A DNA stretch of 64,000 nucleotides, taken from the NCBI GenBank assembly GCA_946558465.1, contig CAMNTM010000012.1:1-64000 (forward strand), given 5' to 3'. The DNA is from an uncultured Lachnospiraceae bacterium (GTDB taxonomy: Bacteria; Bacillota; Clostridia; Lachnospirales; Lachnospiraceae). Of the stretch, positions 43,450-52,244 are shown one piece after another. The notes under the pieces are model-generated. The model did not search any database, was not told the DNA's origin, and worked only from the letters and a program-made list of their open reading frames with translations. Made by a program: the position numbers and the translations under genes. Every line of letters starts with the position of its first letter. Positions within the stretch are counted from its first letter, which is position 1.

Positions 43450-44691
43450 ATGAGACTCAAGGATACAAAGGTTACAGCTCAGGAGCTTAAGGATATGGCA
43501 GAAAAGTACATGGTTGAGACTTACGAGCGCTATGATTTTATTGCTGAAAGAGCAGAAGGAATGTATCTGTATGATGAAGAGGGAAATGCATATCTGGATT
43601 TTTACGGGGGAGTTGCAGTGAACAGTCCGGGGAACAGGAATAAACAGGTTGAGGAAGCTGTTAAGGATCAGCTTGGCGATATTGTGCATACATTTAACTA
43701 TCCTTATACTATTCCACAGGCATTGTTAGCGAAAAAAATATGTGATGCAATAGGGATGGATAAAATTTTCTACCAGAATTCAGGGACAGAAGCGAATGAA
43801 TGCATGATTAAGATGGCGAGAAAATACGGAGTGGATCATTATGGTCCGGAAAAATATCACATTGTTACAGCAAAAAACAGCTTTCACGGAAGGACCTTCG
43901 GAGGAATGTCGGCAACCGGACAGCCGGACAGTGCAGTTCAAGAGGGATTCGGTCCGATGGTTCCGGGCTTTTCTTACGCAGAGTTTAATAATCTGGACGA
44001 CTTTGAATCAAAGGTGACAGAGCATACAATTGCAATTATGATTGAACCTGTACAGGGAGAGGGAGGGGTACATCCTGCATCACAGGAATTTATAGAGGGT
44101 CTTCGAAGATTATGTGATGAGAAAGAGTTGCTCCTGCTTTTTGACGAGGTACAGACCGGATGGGGACGTACCGGTGCAGTAATGGCTTATATGGGGTATG
44201 GTGTGAAGCCGGATGCCGTATCTATGGCAAAAGCGATGGGAGGAGGGTTACCTATCGGGGCATGCTGCGCGAGAAAAGAAGTGGCGGAGGCTTTGAGCGC
44301 GGGAACTCATGGTTCCACATACGGAGGCCATGCGCTTGCCTGTGCAGCGTCGCTTGCATCGGTATCAGAAATCTTAGAAAAGGATTTGAGCAGAAATGCG
44401 CGTGAGATGGGCAGATATATGAAGAAACAGCTGTCGAAGCTCCCTCATGTGAAGGAGGCAAGGGGCAGAGGGCTTTTAGTGGGCTGTGAGTATGATATTC
44501 CGATTGCAGCGGAAGTAAAGCATGGGTGTCTTGAACGCATGGCGCTGATTACGTCAATCGGAGACTCCGTAAACCGTATGATTCCGCCGCTTATTGTAAC
44601 CAAAGAGCAGATTGACGAGCTTATGTTTATTATGCGTGCCGCAATCCAGGATGCAGCGGAAAAATATGAGGAAATGAGACTGGCAGGCTAG
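43450..44691 (+). CDS. Class III aminotransferase, acetylornithine/4-aminobutyrate type
   Basis: 413 residues, PLP fold type I. NSGTEANECMIKMARKY (about 111) binds the PLP phosphate, SFHGRTFGGMSATG is the aromatic stacking region, LLLFDEVQTGWGRTG holds the PLP-ring Asp, and the Schiff-base Lys is in AVSMAKAMGGGLPIG (about 260). The MVETYERYDFIAERAEG start resembles ArgD more than GabT, so acetylornithine aminotransferase is likely but other omega-amines are possible. It is not in an arginine operon. The ribosome site is AAGGAAGGAG. Confidence 0.88.
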   Translation: MRLKDTKVTAQELKDMAEKYMVETYERYDFIAERAEGMYLYDEEGNAYLDFYGGVAVNSPGNRNKQVEEAVKDQLGDIVHTFNYPYTIPQALLAKKICDAIGMDKIFYQNSGTEANECMIKMARKYGVDHYGPEKYHIVTAKNSFHGRTFGGMSATGQPDSAVQEGFGPMVPGFSYAEFNNLDDFESKVTEHTIAIMIEPVQGEGGVHPASQEFIEGLRRLCDEKELLLLFDEVQTGWGRTGAVMAYMGYGVKPDAVSMAKAMGGGLPIGACCARKEVAEALSAGTHGSTYGGHALACAASLASVSEILEKDLSRNAREMGRYMKKQLSKLPHVKEARGRGLLVGCEYDIPIAAEVKHGCLERMALITSIGDSVNRMIPPLIVTKEQIDELMFIMRAAIQDAAEKYEEMRLAG

Positions 44692-44750
44692 TGTACCGGC
44701 ACATTTATATTTTGTCAAATGGCTTATTTGAAAATAAAGGTATCAGTACA

Positions 44751-45314
44751 CTAGAACAGTTCATGGTAAAGCCGGCCGAGGGGAAGTCCTACTACATTAT
44801 TGTAATCTCCGCAGATACATTTGATGTGGATGGCAAATGCTCCCTGAATGCCGTAGGCGCCTGCTTTATCTAAAGGATCCCCGGATTCTACATAAGCCTG
44901 CAGATCTTCCCGGACAACAGGGTAAAGGGTCACGTCCGTCTTTTCATAAAAGGTACGAAAAGTTTCCCTTCCCTGCCGGACTTCGATGAGTGCGACACCG
45001 GTGTAAACCTGGTGGGTGCGGTCTGCCAGCATAGAAAGCATATCGTACGCTTCAGATTTGTCCTTTGGTTTTCCTAGAATCTCATCCCGGTAAACGACGA
45101 TGGTGTCCGCGCCGATGATGGTAAAATCCTCTGTATTGTCAAGACGGGTGCGGACATCCCGTGCTTTCCCGGAAGCCAGCTCCATAACAATCTCAGCGGG
45201 CTCTGTCTTTGTAATCTTTTCCTCCGCAGAGGAAGGGATTACATCAAAAGAAAGGCCGGCCTGTGTAAGCAGTTCTCTTCTGCGGGGCGAGGCCGAAGCT
45301 AAAATATATCTCAT
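44751..45314 (-). CDS. maf: Maf family nucleotide pyrophosphatase
   Basis: 187 residues. The N-terminal signature ILASASPRRRELLTQAGLSF is diagnostic. The conserved catalytic Asp region ADTIVVYRDEILGKPKD (about 71) and the late segment DKAGAYGIQG follow. Maf proteins hydrolyse dTTP/UTP or modified nucleotides and are tied to septum inhibition and nucleotide-pool cleaning. AAGGAGAG stands before the start. It lies 36 nt downstream of the FMN-fold gene on the same strand, so the two are likely one transcript; it converges on the aminotransferase with no clear terminator between. Confidence 0.93.
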   Translation of the reverse strand: MRYILASASPRRRELLTQAGLSFDVIPSSAEEKITKTEPAEIVMELASGKARDVRTRLDNTEDFTIIGADTIVVYRDEILGKPKDKSEAYDMLSMLADRTHQVYTGVALIEVRQGRETFRTFYEKTDVTLYPVVREDLQAYVESGDPLDKAGAYGIQGAFAIHIKCICGDYNNVVGLPLGRLYHELF

Positions 45315-45350
45315 AATACAACTCTCCTTTTCTAAATGCCTGTGAAGGTA

Positions 45351-45824
45351 TCAGCGCATATTTTCCTTACAGGATAGTTTTTTGACAGTCAGCTTGAAGA
45401 TGCAGACTGCATCCACAGCCTTATCGGGGAAATTCCAGTCGGTTTTTCCGGTATTATGCTGCATGATGGCCTGCAGGGCAGTCCTCTTTTCTGAAATATC
45501 TTCAATAAAAGTTATTATGCCCTCGCCGATAATACTCTGAAAACAGGCGGAGTACGAGCAGGCGGAGGCTCCTTCCTTTAATTCATGATTCGTGTCCATC
45601 TCAAATCCTGCATAAGGCTCCTCAGACATCAGGCGGATTTTCCGGCCCTCCTTTGCACTGTGAAAATAAAAGGTATGGGCTCCGGCTTCTTCTTTATAGC
45701 CAAAATTCATGGGCACGATGTAGACATGTCCGTTGTCGAAAAGCCCCAGCCTGCAGCAGCGGCAGGAGGAGATGATTTCTCTGATTTTTGAGGGATCTGT
45801 AATTTCACGCTCTTTTCTTCTCAT
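45351..45824 (-). CDS. Pyridoxamine 5'-phosphate oxidase-fold (NimA-like) flavoprotein
   Basis: 157 residues. MRRKEREITDPSKIREIISS followed by CRLGLFDNGHVYIVPMNFGY and HTFYFHSAKEGRKIRLM matches the split-barrel FMN-binding family that includes 5-nitroimidazole reductase NimA. A likely small flavin oxidoreductase; substrate unknown. Four cysteines lie in the first 100 residues (SCRCCRLG, ACSYSACFQS). First gene of a short minus-strand pair with maf. Confidence 0.82.
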   Translation of the reverse strand: MRRKEREITDPSKIREIISSCRCCRLGLFDNGHVYIVPMNFGYKEEAGAHTFYFHSAKEGRKIRLMSEEPYAGFEMDTNHELKEGASACSYSACFQSIIGEGIITFIEDISEKRTALQAIMQHNTGKTDWNFPDKAVDAVCIFKLTVKKLSCKENMR

Positions 45825-45924
45825 AGGTTTTAAATATTTCCATTGTCAATTGTAAGATACAGAAAGTAATTCTATACCCCGTCTTTGTATGACGCTGGCA
45901 TCCTTTCAGTTAATATTTATATAC

Positions 45925-45933
45925 AGTATAGCA
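45925..45933 (-). promoter_or_regulatory. Extended -10 candidate for the flavoprotein-maf pair
   Basis: On the minus strand TGCTATACT reads as TGn plus a -10 box, giving a leader of about 95 nt. The -35 is weak. Confidence 0.4.
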
Positions 45934-45977
45934 CAATTTATCATAGAGCAGACAGTTAAAATTGTAAAAGAAGAGTT

Positions 45978-46859
45978 TTACTTATGCAGCTGACGAAATC
46001 CTTTTGGCGTGATTCCGGTATACTTTTTGAATGTTTTTCCAAAATATGCACTGTTATTAAATCCTGTCATAAATGCAATATTTGTAATTGATTCATCTGT
46101 TTCTCTTAAAAGCTTTTTTGCCTGTTCAATCCGATAATGAATCAGATAATCCATAGGTGTCTGATGAAAAGTGTTTTTAAATGAACGGATACATTCTTTT
46201 GTACTGATTTTTGCATAAGCAGATATATCGGCAATGGATATTTTTTCCGAATAATGCTTATGTATAAAGCTTAAAATATTCTTTGTCCGTTCATGAGCAT
46301 AAGAGATCGGGAAAATATTTTTTCGCTGTTGTGCTTCAATTTCTTCTACAAGAACAAGCCATGCCTGCGACAAAAGATTCCGTATTTGGAATTCAGGATT
46401 TTCTGTATTATATAATCTGGTTAATGTATGCAGGATTTCAAGAAATTTTTTCCCGCTTTCGGTACTCTTTGTGAGTATTATAACCTCAATGGACTGATTT
46501 TTTAAAACCGGATTCAGATATTTTGATTCGTAAATGCTTCGATGGTGTCCTGTCAGAAGAATCGGATGAAATAAGTGGGCGTGTTCAACAGCAGTCAATG
46601 ACTGTTCTTCTTTTCGTTTCGTATTCATAATATTCGTATTAATAAAATAAGCTTCACCCTGCTGAATAGTATAAATTTGATTCACAGTTTCGATAACAAT
46701 AGACCCTTTATATGCGTAATTAAATTCAAGCTCTTCATGCCAATGCCAGGGAATAGTAAAATTGCTTAGATCTCTTTCGTGCATAGTATATGGAAACTCA
46801 TAGGTTATTCCGTCTATCTGTTCAACAGCATTTTCATCTTGTATAAATGAGCGGTTCAT
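45978..46859 (-). CDS. AraC family regulator with cupin-like sensor domain
   Basis: 293 residues. The N-terminal region has WHWHEELEFNYAYKGS and IYTIQQGEAYFIN, typical of an AraC-type beta-barrel sensor. The C-terminal double helix-turn-helix (ISIADISAYAKISTKECIRS, then ITNIAFMTGFNNSAYFGKTF with the closing KYTGITPKGFRQL) is complete. It is divergent from the cysteine desulfidase-like gene across a 348-bp operator-like region and is the best candidate for its control. The gene is AT-rich compared with maf. Confidence 0.9.
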   Translation of the reverse strand: MNRSFIQDENAVEQIDGITYEFPYTMHERDLSNFTIPWHWHEELEFNYAYKGSIVIETVNQIYTIQQGEAYFINTNIMNTKRKEEQSLTAVEHAHLFHPILLTGHHRSIYESKYLNPVLKNQSIEVIILTKSTESGKKFLEILHTLTRLYNTENPEFQIRNLLSQAWLVLVEEIEAQQRKNIFPISYAHERTKNILSFIHKHYSEKISIADISAYAKISTKECIRSFKNTFHQTPMDYLIHYRIEQAKKLLRETDESITNIAFMTGFNNSAYFGKTFKKYTGITPKGFRQLHK

Positions 46860-47052
46860 AGATTTTCCTTTCTTTAATAAAAAATTATAAAAAATTCCTT
46901 GTTTAGTCTATATATTTATATTATATGGATTAAAAATGATATTTTCAAGTCATATATTTCAATATAATAAATGTATTAAAAGAATCAAAAAAAGCACAAA
47001 AATAATTCCGGATTTCAAAAAAATCATATATGTATCATAAAATAGAGAAAAA

Positions 47053-47082
47053 TGAGACATTTAAAGGATAATAGTGAGACAT
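47053..47082 (+). repeat. TGAGACAT direct repeats
   Basis: TGAGACAT occurs at 47053-47060 and again at 47075-47082, so the repeats start 22 bp apart, about two helical turns. A seven-base copy (TGAGACA) occurs at 47158-47164. The spacing suits AraC-type dimer binding. Confidence 0.5.
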
Positions 47083-47084
47083 AA

Positions 47085-47099
47085 TAGACAAGTTGTCTA
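47085..47099. promoter_or_regulatory. TAGACAA-G-TTGTCTA dyad
   Basis: A perfect 7-bp inverted repeat around a single G, ending 7 bp upstream of the -35 box of the 47-57.7 kb cluster. Candidate operator. Confidence 0.55.
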
Positions 47100-47106
47100 A
47101 AAAAAG

Positions 47107-47135
47107 TTGAACTGAGAATTCATAGTATATATAAT
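47107..47135 (+). promoter_or_regulatory. Promoter of the 47-57.7 kb cluster
   Basis: TTGAAC (47107-47112), exactly 17 bp, TATAAT (47130-47135). The leader is about 65 nt. This is a sigma-A type promoter, so the downstream sigma-54-like regulator is not needed to explain it. Confidence 0.7.
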
Positions 47136-47207
47136 GCATTTGAAATCAGAGAAATCATGAGACAGAAGAGAAATATAAAATAGAAATCGAAAAAGAGGAT
47201 AAGAGGT

Positions 47208-48482
47208 ATGACGGTATCAAGGAGCAGGAGAAATATTATTTATACAGAAATTTTAAGAGAAGAATTAAAGGCGGCGGTTGGGTGTACGGAGCCGATTTCT
47301 ATTGCGTATGGGTCGGCATATGCCGTTCGGGTACTGGGAAAGCGGCCGGAATATTTTGAGATTGCCTGCTCAGGAAATATTATCAAGAATGTAAAAGCAG
47401 TAACGGTTCCGGGGACCGGCGGGCTGAGAGGAATTGAGGCGGCAGTATTGGCAGGCGCTGTAGGCGGAGATTCAGAATTGGGAATGGAAGTGCTTTCCGG
47501 GCTTACGGATCTGCACAGAAAGGAAATTGATGTTTTACAGAAAAAAGGAATTGTTAAAGTAAGTCTTCTAGAGACCGGGCATGCATTACATTTTATTATT
47601 AAAGCATTTGCCGGCGGGGAGAACGTTTCTGTGGAAATTGTGGATTCTCATGTTCAGATCGGCGAAGTGTGGAAAAATGGACAAAAATATCAGGATTATA
47701 GAAAAAAGAGTATTGAGAAGAAAACACAATGGAGACAGCAGCTGAATTTGAAAGATATTCTGGACTATGCGGATACAGTAGAGTTAACGGCAGTTGAAAA
47801 TCTGATAAATAAGCAGATAGAGTATAACATGGCCATAGCAGGAGAAGGACTTCAGAACTTCTGGGGAGCATCTGTGGGAAAAACATTGTTGGAAGGAAGA
47901 AAGGATTTATACACGCGGATGTGTGCATCTGCGGCTGCCGGAAGTGATGCAAGGATGAACGGGTGTTCTCTGCCGGTTGTTATAAACAGCGGCAGTGGTA
48001 ATCAGGGGCTTACAGTGTCTGTTCCGATTATTGTATATGCAGAATATTATGCATTTTCTAAAGAACGATTATATCGTGCATTATGTGCGGCAAATTTAAT
48101 TGCCGTACACCAGAAGACGGGAATCGGAAAATTATCTGCTTTTTGCGGAGTGGTCAGCGCGGCTGCCGGAGCGGTTTGCGGGATAGCGTATCTGGATGGG
48201 ATGAGCGTGGATGTTATTTCTCTGACACTTGTCAATACGCTGGCCACGGTCGGCGGTATGGTGTGCGACGGGGCAAAAGCCAGCTGTGGAGCAAAAATTT
48301 CCACTGCATTATATACAGCGTTTCAAAGTTATGAGATGGCAAAACAAAAGAGGGGGTTCCAAAAGGGAGAAGGGATTGTAAAAGAAGGAGTAGAAGAGAC
48401 TATAGCCTGTGTAGGGCGGCTGGCATCAAAAGGAATGCGTGCTGCAGATACAGAGATTTTGAATATTATGTTAGGTAATTGA
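47208..48482 (+). CDS. L-cysteine desulfidase-like protein (CyuA/UPF0597 family)
   Basis: 424 residues of the UPF0597/serine dehydratase alpha-related family. Relatives (archaeal L-cysteine desulfidase, enterobacterial CyuA/YhaM) are Fe-S enzymes that turn L-cysteine into pyruvate, ammonia and sulfide. Candidate cluster cysteines: Cys26 in GCTEPISIAYG, RMNGCSLPVVINSGSGNQG, and VCDGAKASCGAK near the C-terminus. NSGSGNQGL is the conserved anion-binding loop. It is the first gene after the promoter, so it defines the cluster. Acting on a cysteine derivative instead of free cysteine is possible. Confidence 0.85.
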   Translation: MTVSRSRRNIIYTEILREELKAAVGCTEPISIAYGSAYAVRVLGKRPEYFEIACSGNIIKNVKAVTVPGTGGLRGIEAAVLAGAVGGDSELGMEVLSGLTDLHRKEIDVLQKKGIVKVSLLETGHALHFIIKAFAGGENVSVEIVDSHVQIGEVWKNGQKYQDYRKKSIEKKTQWRQQLNLKDILDYADTVELTAVENLINKQIEYNMAIAGEGLQNFWGASVGKTLLEGRKDLYTRMCASAAAGSDARMNGCSLPVVINSGSGNQGLTVSVPIIVYAEYYAFSKERLYRALCAANLIAVHQKTGIGKLSAFCGVVSAAAGAVCGIAYLDGMSVDVISLTLVNTLATVGGMVCDGAKASCGAKISTALYTAFQSYEMAKQKRGFQKGEGIVKEGVEETIACVGRLASKGMRAADTEILNIMLGN

Positions 48483-48495
48483 AGGCGGAGTGTGT

Positions 48496-50169
48496 ATGGA
48501 GCTTTTACAGTTAAAAGAAGAAATTACAGCTTTAGCATATATGTTAAAACGGGTTACAAATGGCGATTTTGTAGTAGTTGATAATCATTTGAACAGTTTG
48601 GTCAACACCTTTGAATATGGTGATGATTTGGTGGACGATGTACAGGCGGATTCTGTAGTCGGAAATGTAATAGTAACCAGGCGGGTGCAGGTGGTAAAGG
48701 ATAAACAGGATTTTAAAAAGTGTTTGAATTGTCCTTCATTTAGAAAATGTAAGATAGAAAGTATTGCCGGAGCTCCTATATATGTGGAGAGAACCTGTGT
48801 CGGAGCGGTAGCCTTGCTGCTTAGAAAGGAGAACAGAGAGCTTCATAGGAGTTATAAAGAAACGGAAGAATATCTGGAGTTAATTGCCCGGATTTTTGCA
48901 GATATGGTTCAAAGCAGATTATATAAACAGGAAATAGATTATTTTACTACTCTTTTGGGAACGGTGTTTGGATATGTAAAAGAAGCGGTGGCGCTTACTG
49001 ACGGCCAAAGAAAGATTTTATTTGTTAATGAAAAGTTCAGCAGTTTTTTTGGAGATGGAAAAAAGATTATTGGGAGAAATATAGAAGAATTACTTAACAC
49101 AAAAGTAAAAAAATCTTTGCCGGCCGGCCAGTCATGCAGTCTGGGAGAACGGTTTGACAGACCGGGTTATGTCAGTATGAAGCTTGTTCTTATTCAAAGA
49201 ATTGGTTCTCATAATAAAAAAGAGATATTCTTATATAAATTTGAAAATATTAACATATCTACACTTCAGAGACAGCAGGCAGAAATTTATGATATTCGAA
49301 AGTGGCTTGTGAACTGTCTGGGCGTAAGTCCTGGTATGCGGATAGCCCGGACATCTGCATTACAGGCAACGGAAAATGAACTTTCTATTTTGATTGAGGG
49401 GCCTTATAAATACCAGAATGATGAACTAGGACATATGTTTCTTTTAAAAGACGCTGCAGATGGAGAAGGAATTCTTGAAATTGACTGCAGCAGAGATAGT
49501 CTGGTGCTGGAACAGGAGCTGTTTGGCATTAATAGGAACATGAAAGGCGTGCTGCATATGGCAAAGGGAAGAACGCTTTCTCTTCACTCAATTCAATGTA
49601 TGCCTTTATATCTTCAGAAAAAGGTAGTCGACAGTTTGACTGTTAATCAAATAAGGGGAGAGTATGGGACGAATGTCCGGATCATTGCTACTGCAGAAAA
49701 GAATTTGTCAGAGCTGGTGGAAAGAGGGTTATTTTTTGAAAAGCTGTATATTTATATAGCTCGTAATCGTATCGAATTACCTGAGCTTCAAAGAAAAGAA
49801 GATGTTCAATACTACTTTAAAAAGTATATGAAATATTATGGAAATATTTATCATAAGGCAGAGGTGAAGGTAAAAGAGGAGGTGTGGGATTATCTGGGAA
49901 ATTGTGTCTGGGATGAAGGCGGAAATTCGATAAGGCAGCTGACAGAGCTTATACTATTGAATCCTGATATTAATCTGGTGACAGTAGATACTGTGAAAAT
50001 GATTCAGATTAAATACGGACTCAAAGCTATGGGGGGAATAGAGGACGAGAATGAAGAAAAGATCCGCAGGCTTCTTGTCTATAGTGGGAAAAGTAAAAAA
50101 GCGATTGCTGAGGAGCTTGGAATTGGACGTGCTACGTTGTATCGGTGGATAAAAAAATATAATTTATAA
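48496..50169 (+). CDS. Degenerate sigma-54-activator-like regulator (GAF, PAS, dead AAA+, HTH)
   Basis: About 557 residues. The N-terminal GAF-like region carries Cys76, Cys79 and Cys85 (CLNCPSFRKC). A PAS domain follows (AVALTDGQRKILFVNEKF, about 165). The middle has the outline of an NtrC-type AAA+ domain (QELFGINRNMKGVLHMAKGR, NVRIIATAEKNLSELVERG) but Walker A is lost (ILIEGPYKYQNDELGH), the GAFTGA loop is absent and the Walker B acids are replaced (TLSLHSIQC). A C-terminal HTH (KKAIAEELGIGRATLYRWIK) remains. ATG 48496 fits GGCGGAG better than GTG 48490. Probably a ligand- or redox-sensing regulator working without sigma-54. Confidence 0.8.
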   Translation: MELLQLKEEITALAYMLKRVTNGDFVVVDNHLNSLVNTFEYGDDLVDDVQADSVVGNVIVTRRVQVVKDKQDFKKCLNCPSFRKCKIESIAGAPIYVERTCVGAVALLLRKENRELHRSYKETEEYLELIARIFADMVQSRLYKQEIDYFTTLLGTVFGYVKEAVALTDGQRKILFVNEKFSSFFGDGKKIIGRNIEELLNTKVKKSLPAGQSCSLGERFDRPGYVSMKLVLIQRIGSHNKKEIFLYKFENINISTLQRQQAEIYDIRKWLVNCLGVSPGMRIARTSALQATENELSILIEGPYKYQNDELGHMFLLKDAADGEGILEIDCSRDSLVLEQELFGINRNMKGVLHMAKGRTLSLHSIQCMPLYLQKKVVDSLTVNQIRGEYGTNVRIIATAEKNLSELVERGLFFEKLYIYIARNRIELPELQRKEDVQYYFKKYMKYYGNIYHKAEVKVKEEVWDYLGNCVWDEGGNSIRQLTELILLNPDINLVTVDTVKMIQIKYGLKAMGGIEDENEEKIRRLLVYSGKSKKAIAEELGIGRATLYRWIKKYNL

Positions 50170-50193
50170 TAAAAAAACAAAAGAAAGAGGTGC

Positions 50194-51255
50194 ATGAATT
50201 TGAATGGAAAAGAAAGGGTAAAAGCATTACTTCAAGGAACGGAAATTGACCGTACACCGATCTGCGGGTGGTATCATATGCCGCTGGTAGACAGAAATGT
50301 AGAAGATTTTGTAAGGGAACTTATTGTTTCTACGGATGTGAATCATTGGGATTTTATTAAAATTATGACCAATGGACACTATTATACAGAGGCTTTCGGG
50401 GGTGAAATCTGCTTCTCTACAGATAATACGAAATGGTACGGTGAAATTGAGCGTTATCCTATTGTTACTGCTGAAGATGCCGCCGGACTTCCGGTGTTAG
50501 GACGGAATAATCCGGTGTTCCTAAGGGAGGTGGAGATTTTAAAGAGATTAAAAGAACATTATAAAGATGAGATCCCGATTCTCGCAACAATTTTCAGCCC
50601 GCTTACAGCGGTGCAGGAGTGTGCAGGATGTCTGGACCCCGGGCCTGTGAAAAAGATGATGAGAGAGAATCCGGAGGCATTACATAAAGCGCTTGAAGCT
50701 GCCGTTTTGTCTAATATGAATTTTTTGGACATGCTGTTTGAGGAGGGAGTAGACGGAATATTTCTGGCAAACCAGTATTCTATGGAGCATATTCTTACAG
50801 ACGAGCAGTATGAGGAGTTTTGTATTCCTTATGAAAAGAGAGTGGTGGAGTATTGTAAAGAAAAGACCTGGTTTAATATGGCACATATTCATGGAAACAG
50901 AAATCTGCGGATGGAACCTTATTATGCATACGGTGATGATGAAATTCAGGCATTGAACTGGGAAAATTGTCCGAAAGATGTGCCGCAGAAAGAGATTCGG
51001 TCGATTCGCGAGGTGAAGGCAAGGACACAGAAGATTATTATATCGGGTATTGATCAGATGAATGATACGGTATCGGAGAAAAATGACAGGGCGGCGGTGA
51101 AGGATTTAATTGTCAGACGCTTTAAGGCGGCGGCAGAAGAGGTGGGAAGTAATCGTTTTATCTTTGGACCGGGCTGTGCGTTACCTACAGGAGGTTCCTA
51201 TTTGAATCATATTATCTATGAAACTGTAGAGGAATATGGGAGGACAAAGCATTGA
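50194..51255 (+). CDS. Uroporphyrinogen decarboxylase-fold protein, methyltransferase-like
   Basis: 353 residues of the UroD superfamily, which includes cobamide methyltransferases such as MtaA/MtbA. MNLNGKERVKALLQGTEIDR is the usual start, GVDGIFLANQYSMEHILTDEQYEEF lies mid-protein. Where the methyltransferases have a zinc H-x-C...C set, this protein shows His231-Ile-His233 (AHIHGN) and Cys328 (GPGCALPTG). It lacks the haem-pathway context. A methyl-transfer role in the cluster is inferred; no corrinoid protein gene is adjacent. It overlaps the next gene by 4 nt. Confidence 0.78.
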   Translation: MNLNGKERVKALLQGTEIDRTPICGWYHMPLVDRNVEDFVRELIVSTDVNHWDFIKIMTNGHYYTEAFGGEICFSTDNTKWYGEIERYPIVTAEDAAGLPVLGRNNPVFLREVEILKRLKEHYKDEIPILATIFSPLTAVQECAGCLDPGPVKKMMRENPEALHKALEAAVLSNMNFLDMLFEEGVDGIFLANQYSMEHILTDEQYEEFCIPYEKRVVEYCKEKTWFNMAHIHGNRNLRMEPYYAYGDDEIQALNWENCPKDVPQKEIRSIREVKARTQKIIISGIDQMNDTVSEKNDRAAVKDLIVRRFKAAAEEVGSNRFIFGPGCALPTGGSYLNHIIYETVEEYGRTKH

Positions 51256-52244
51256 TTGAAATCAGAGGATTATGTAAAAAGTTTGGCGATATTCCTGTTC
51301 TACAAGGAATTGATATCGACATCATGGAGGGAGATATCTATGGACTGGTGGGTGTCAGCGGCGCGGGTAAGTCTACTTTATTAAGATGTATCAATGGCCT
51401 GATTCCATATGAAGAAGGATCACTTCAGGTAGACGGAGTTGAGATTAGCGGGCTGAAAGGTAGACAACTTCGGGAATTTCGTTCTTCGGTAGGAATGATA
51501 TTCCAGCAATTCTCACTTCTGGAAAGAATGACGGTGCTTGAAAATGTATGTCTTCCTATGAAATGTTTAAAGTATGACAAAAAGCTTATGATGGAAAAGG
51601 CTATGAAAAACCTGGAGCTGGTAGGAATGGCTGATAAACATAAGGCGCTGCCCAGGGAATTAAGCGGAGGACAAAAACAAAGGGTGGCTGTTGCCAGGGC
51701 TATGGCGTCAGAACCAAAGATTCTTCTTTGTGACGAGGCTACCTCTGCACTGGATCCCAATATTACACAGTCCATTTTGGAATTGTTAAAGGAGATTAAT
51801 CGGAAATCCAACATCACTATGGTAGTAGTTACTCATCAGATGGAAGTTGTAAAAAATATCTGCAGTAAGATGTCTATTCTGAGTCATGGAAAGTTAAAGA
51901 TAAGCGGAGGGGTTGAAGATATTTTTCTGAATCATCCGGAGGCTTTAAGTGAGCTGCTTGGTGAGAGTACAGAGTTTCCGAGAGAAAAAGGTAAGGCTTA
52001 TATTGAGATTTTAAAAAGCTCTGACGCCGGTAAAAATACAGAATGTATTCTGTCTGCTCTGGCTATACAGACAGGAATCCATTTTGATATCGTATGGGGC
52101 GGGCTGGCAAAATACTGTGATGAGGTGGCAGGTAATCTGGTTATTAGTATAGACGATGCACAGTCAGAGCAGGTACAGAAGTTTTTGAGTGAAAAGCAGG
52201 CAGGCTGGCGTCTGCTGGAGCAGAAAGGAGGAGAGAGAGTATGA
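51252..52244 (+). CDS. MetN-type ABC transporter ATPase
   Basis: 330 residues. Walker A GVSGAGKST (about 34-42), Q-loop IFQQFSLL, signature LSGGQKQRVAVARAM, Walker B ILLCDEATSALD, H-loop THQMEV. The last 80 residues form a NIL domain (KGKAYIEILKSSDAGKNTEC), which senses substrate in methionine importers. The only usable start is TTG 51252 overlapping the previous stop. With the next two genes it makes a complete methionine-uptake-type system; the true substrate may be a methionine or cysteine derivative. Confidence 0.9.
   Translation: MIEIRGLCKKFGDIPVLQGIDIDIMEGDIYGLVGVSGAGKSTLLRCINGLIPYEEGSLQVDGVEISGLKGRQLREFRSSVGMIFQQFSLLERMTVLENVCLPMKCLKYDKKLMMEKAMKNLELVGMADKHKALPRELSGGQKQRVAVARAMASEPKILLCDEATSALDPNITQSILELLKEINRKSNITMVVVTHQMEVVKNICSKMSILSHGKLKISGGVEDIFLNHPEALSELLGESTEFPREKGKAYIEILKSSDAGKNTECILSALAIQTGIHFDIVWGGLAKYCDEVAGNLVISIDDAQSEQVQKFLSEKQAGWRLLEQKGGERV

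Larger units (their letters stand above)
46860..47207. promoter_or_regulatory. 348-bp divergent regulatory region
   Basis: No gene. It is strongly AT-rich and holds, from left to right, an unassigned stretch with several TATA-like runs, two TGAGACAT direct repeats, a 15-nt TAGACAA dyad and a good promoter for the rightward cluster. The leftward AraC gene's own promoter is not clearly visible. Confidence 0.6.

Noticed and set aside
47107-47135. Sigma-54 promoter for the accessory cluster
   Set aside because: No TGGCAC-N5-TTGC-like element was found, and a good sigma-A promoter is present; the linked regulator also lacks GAFTGA.
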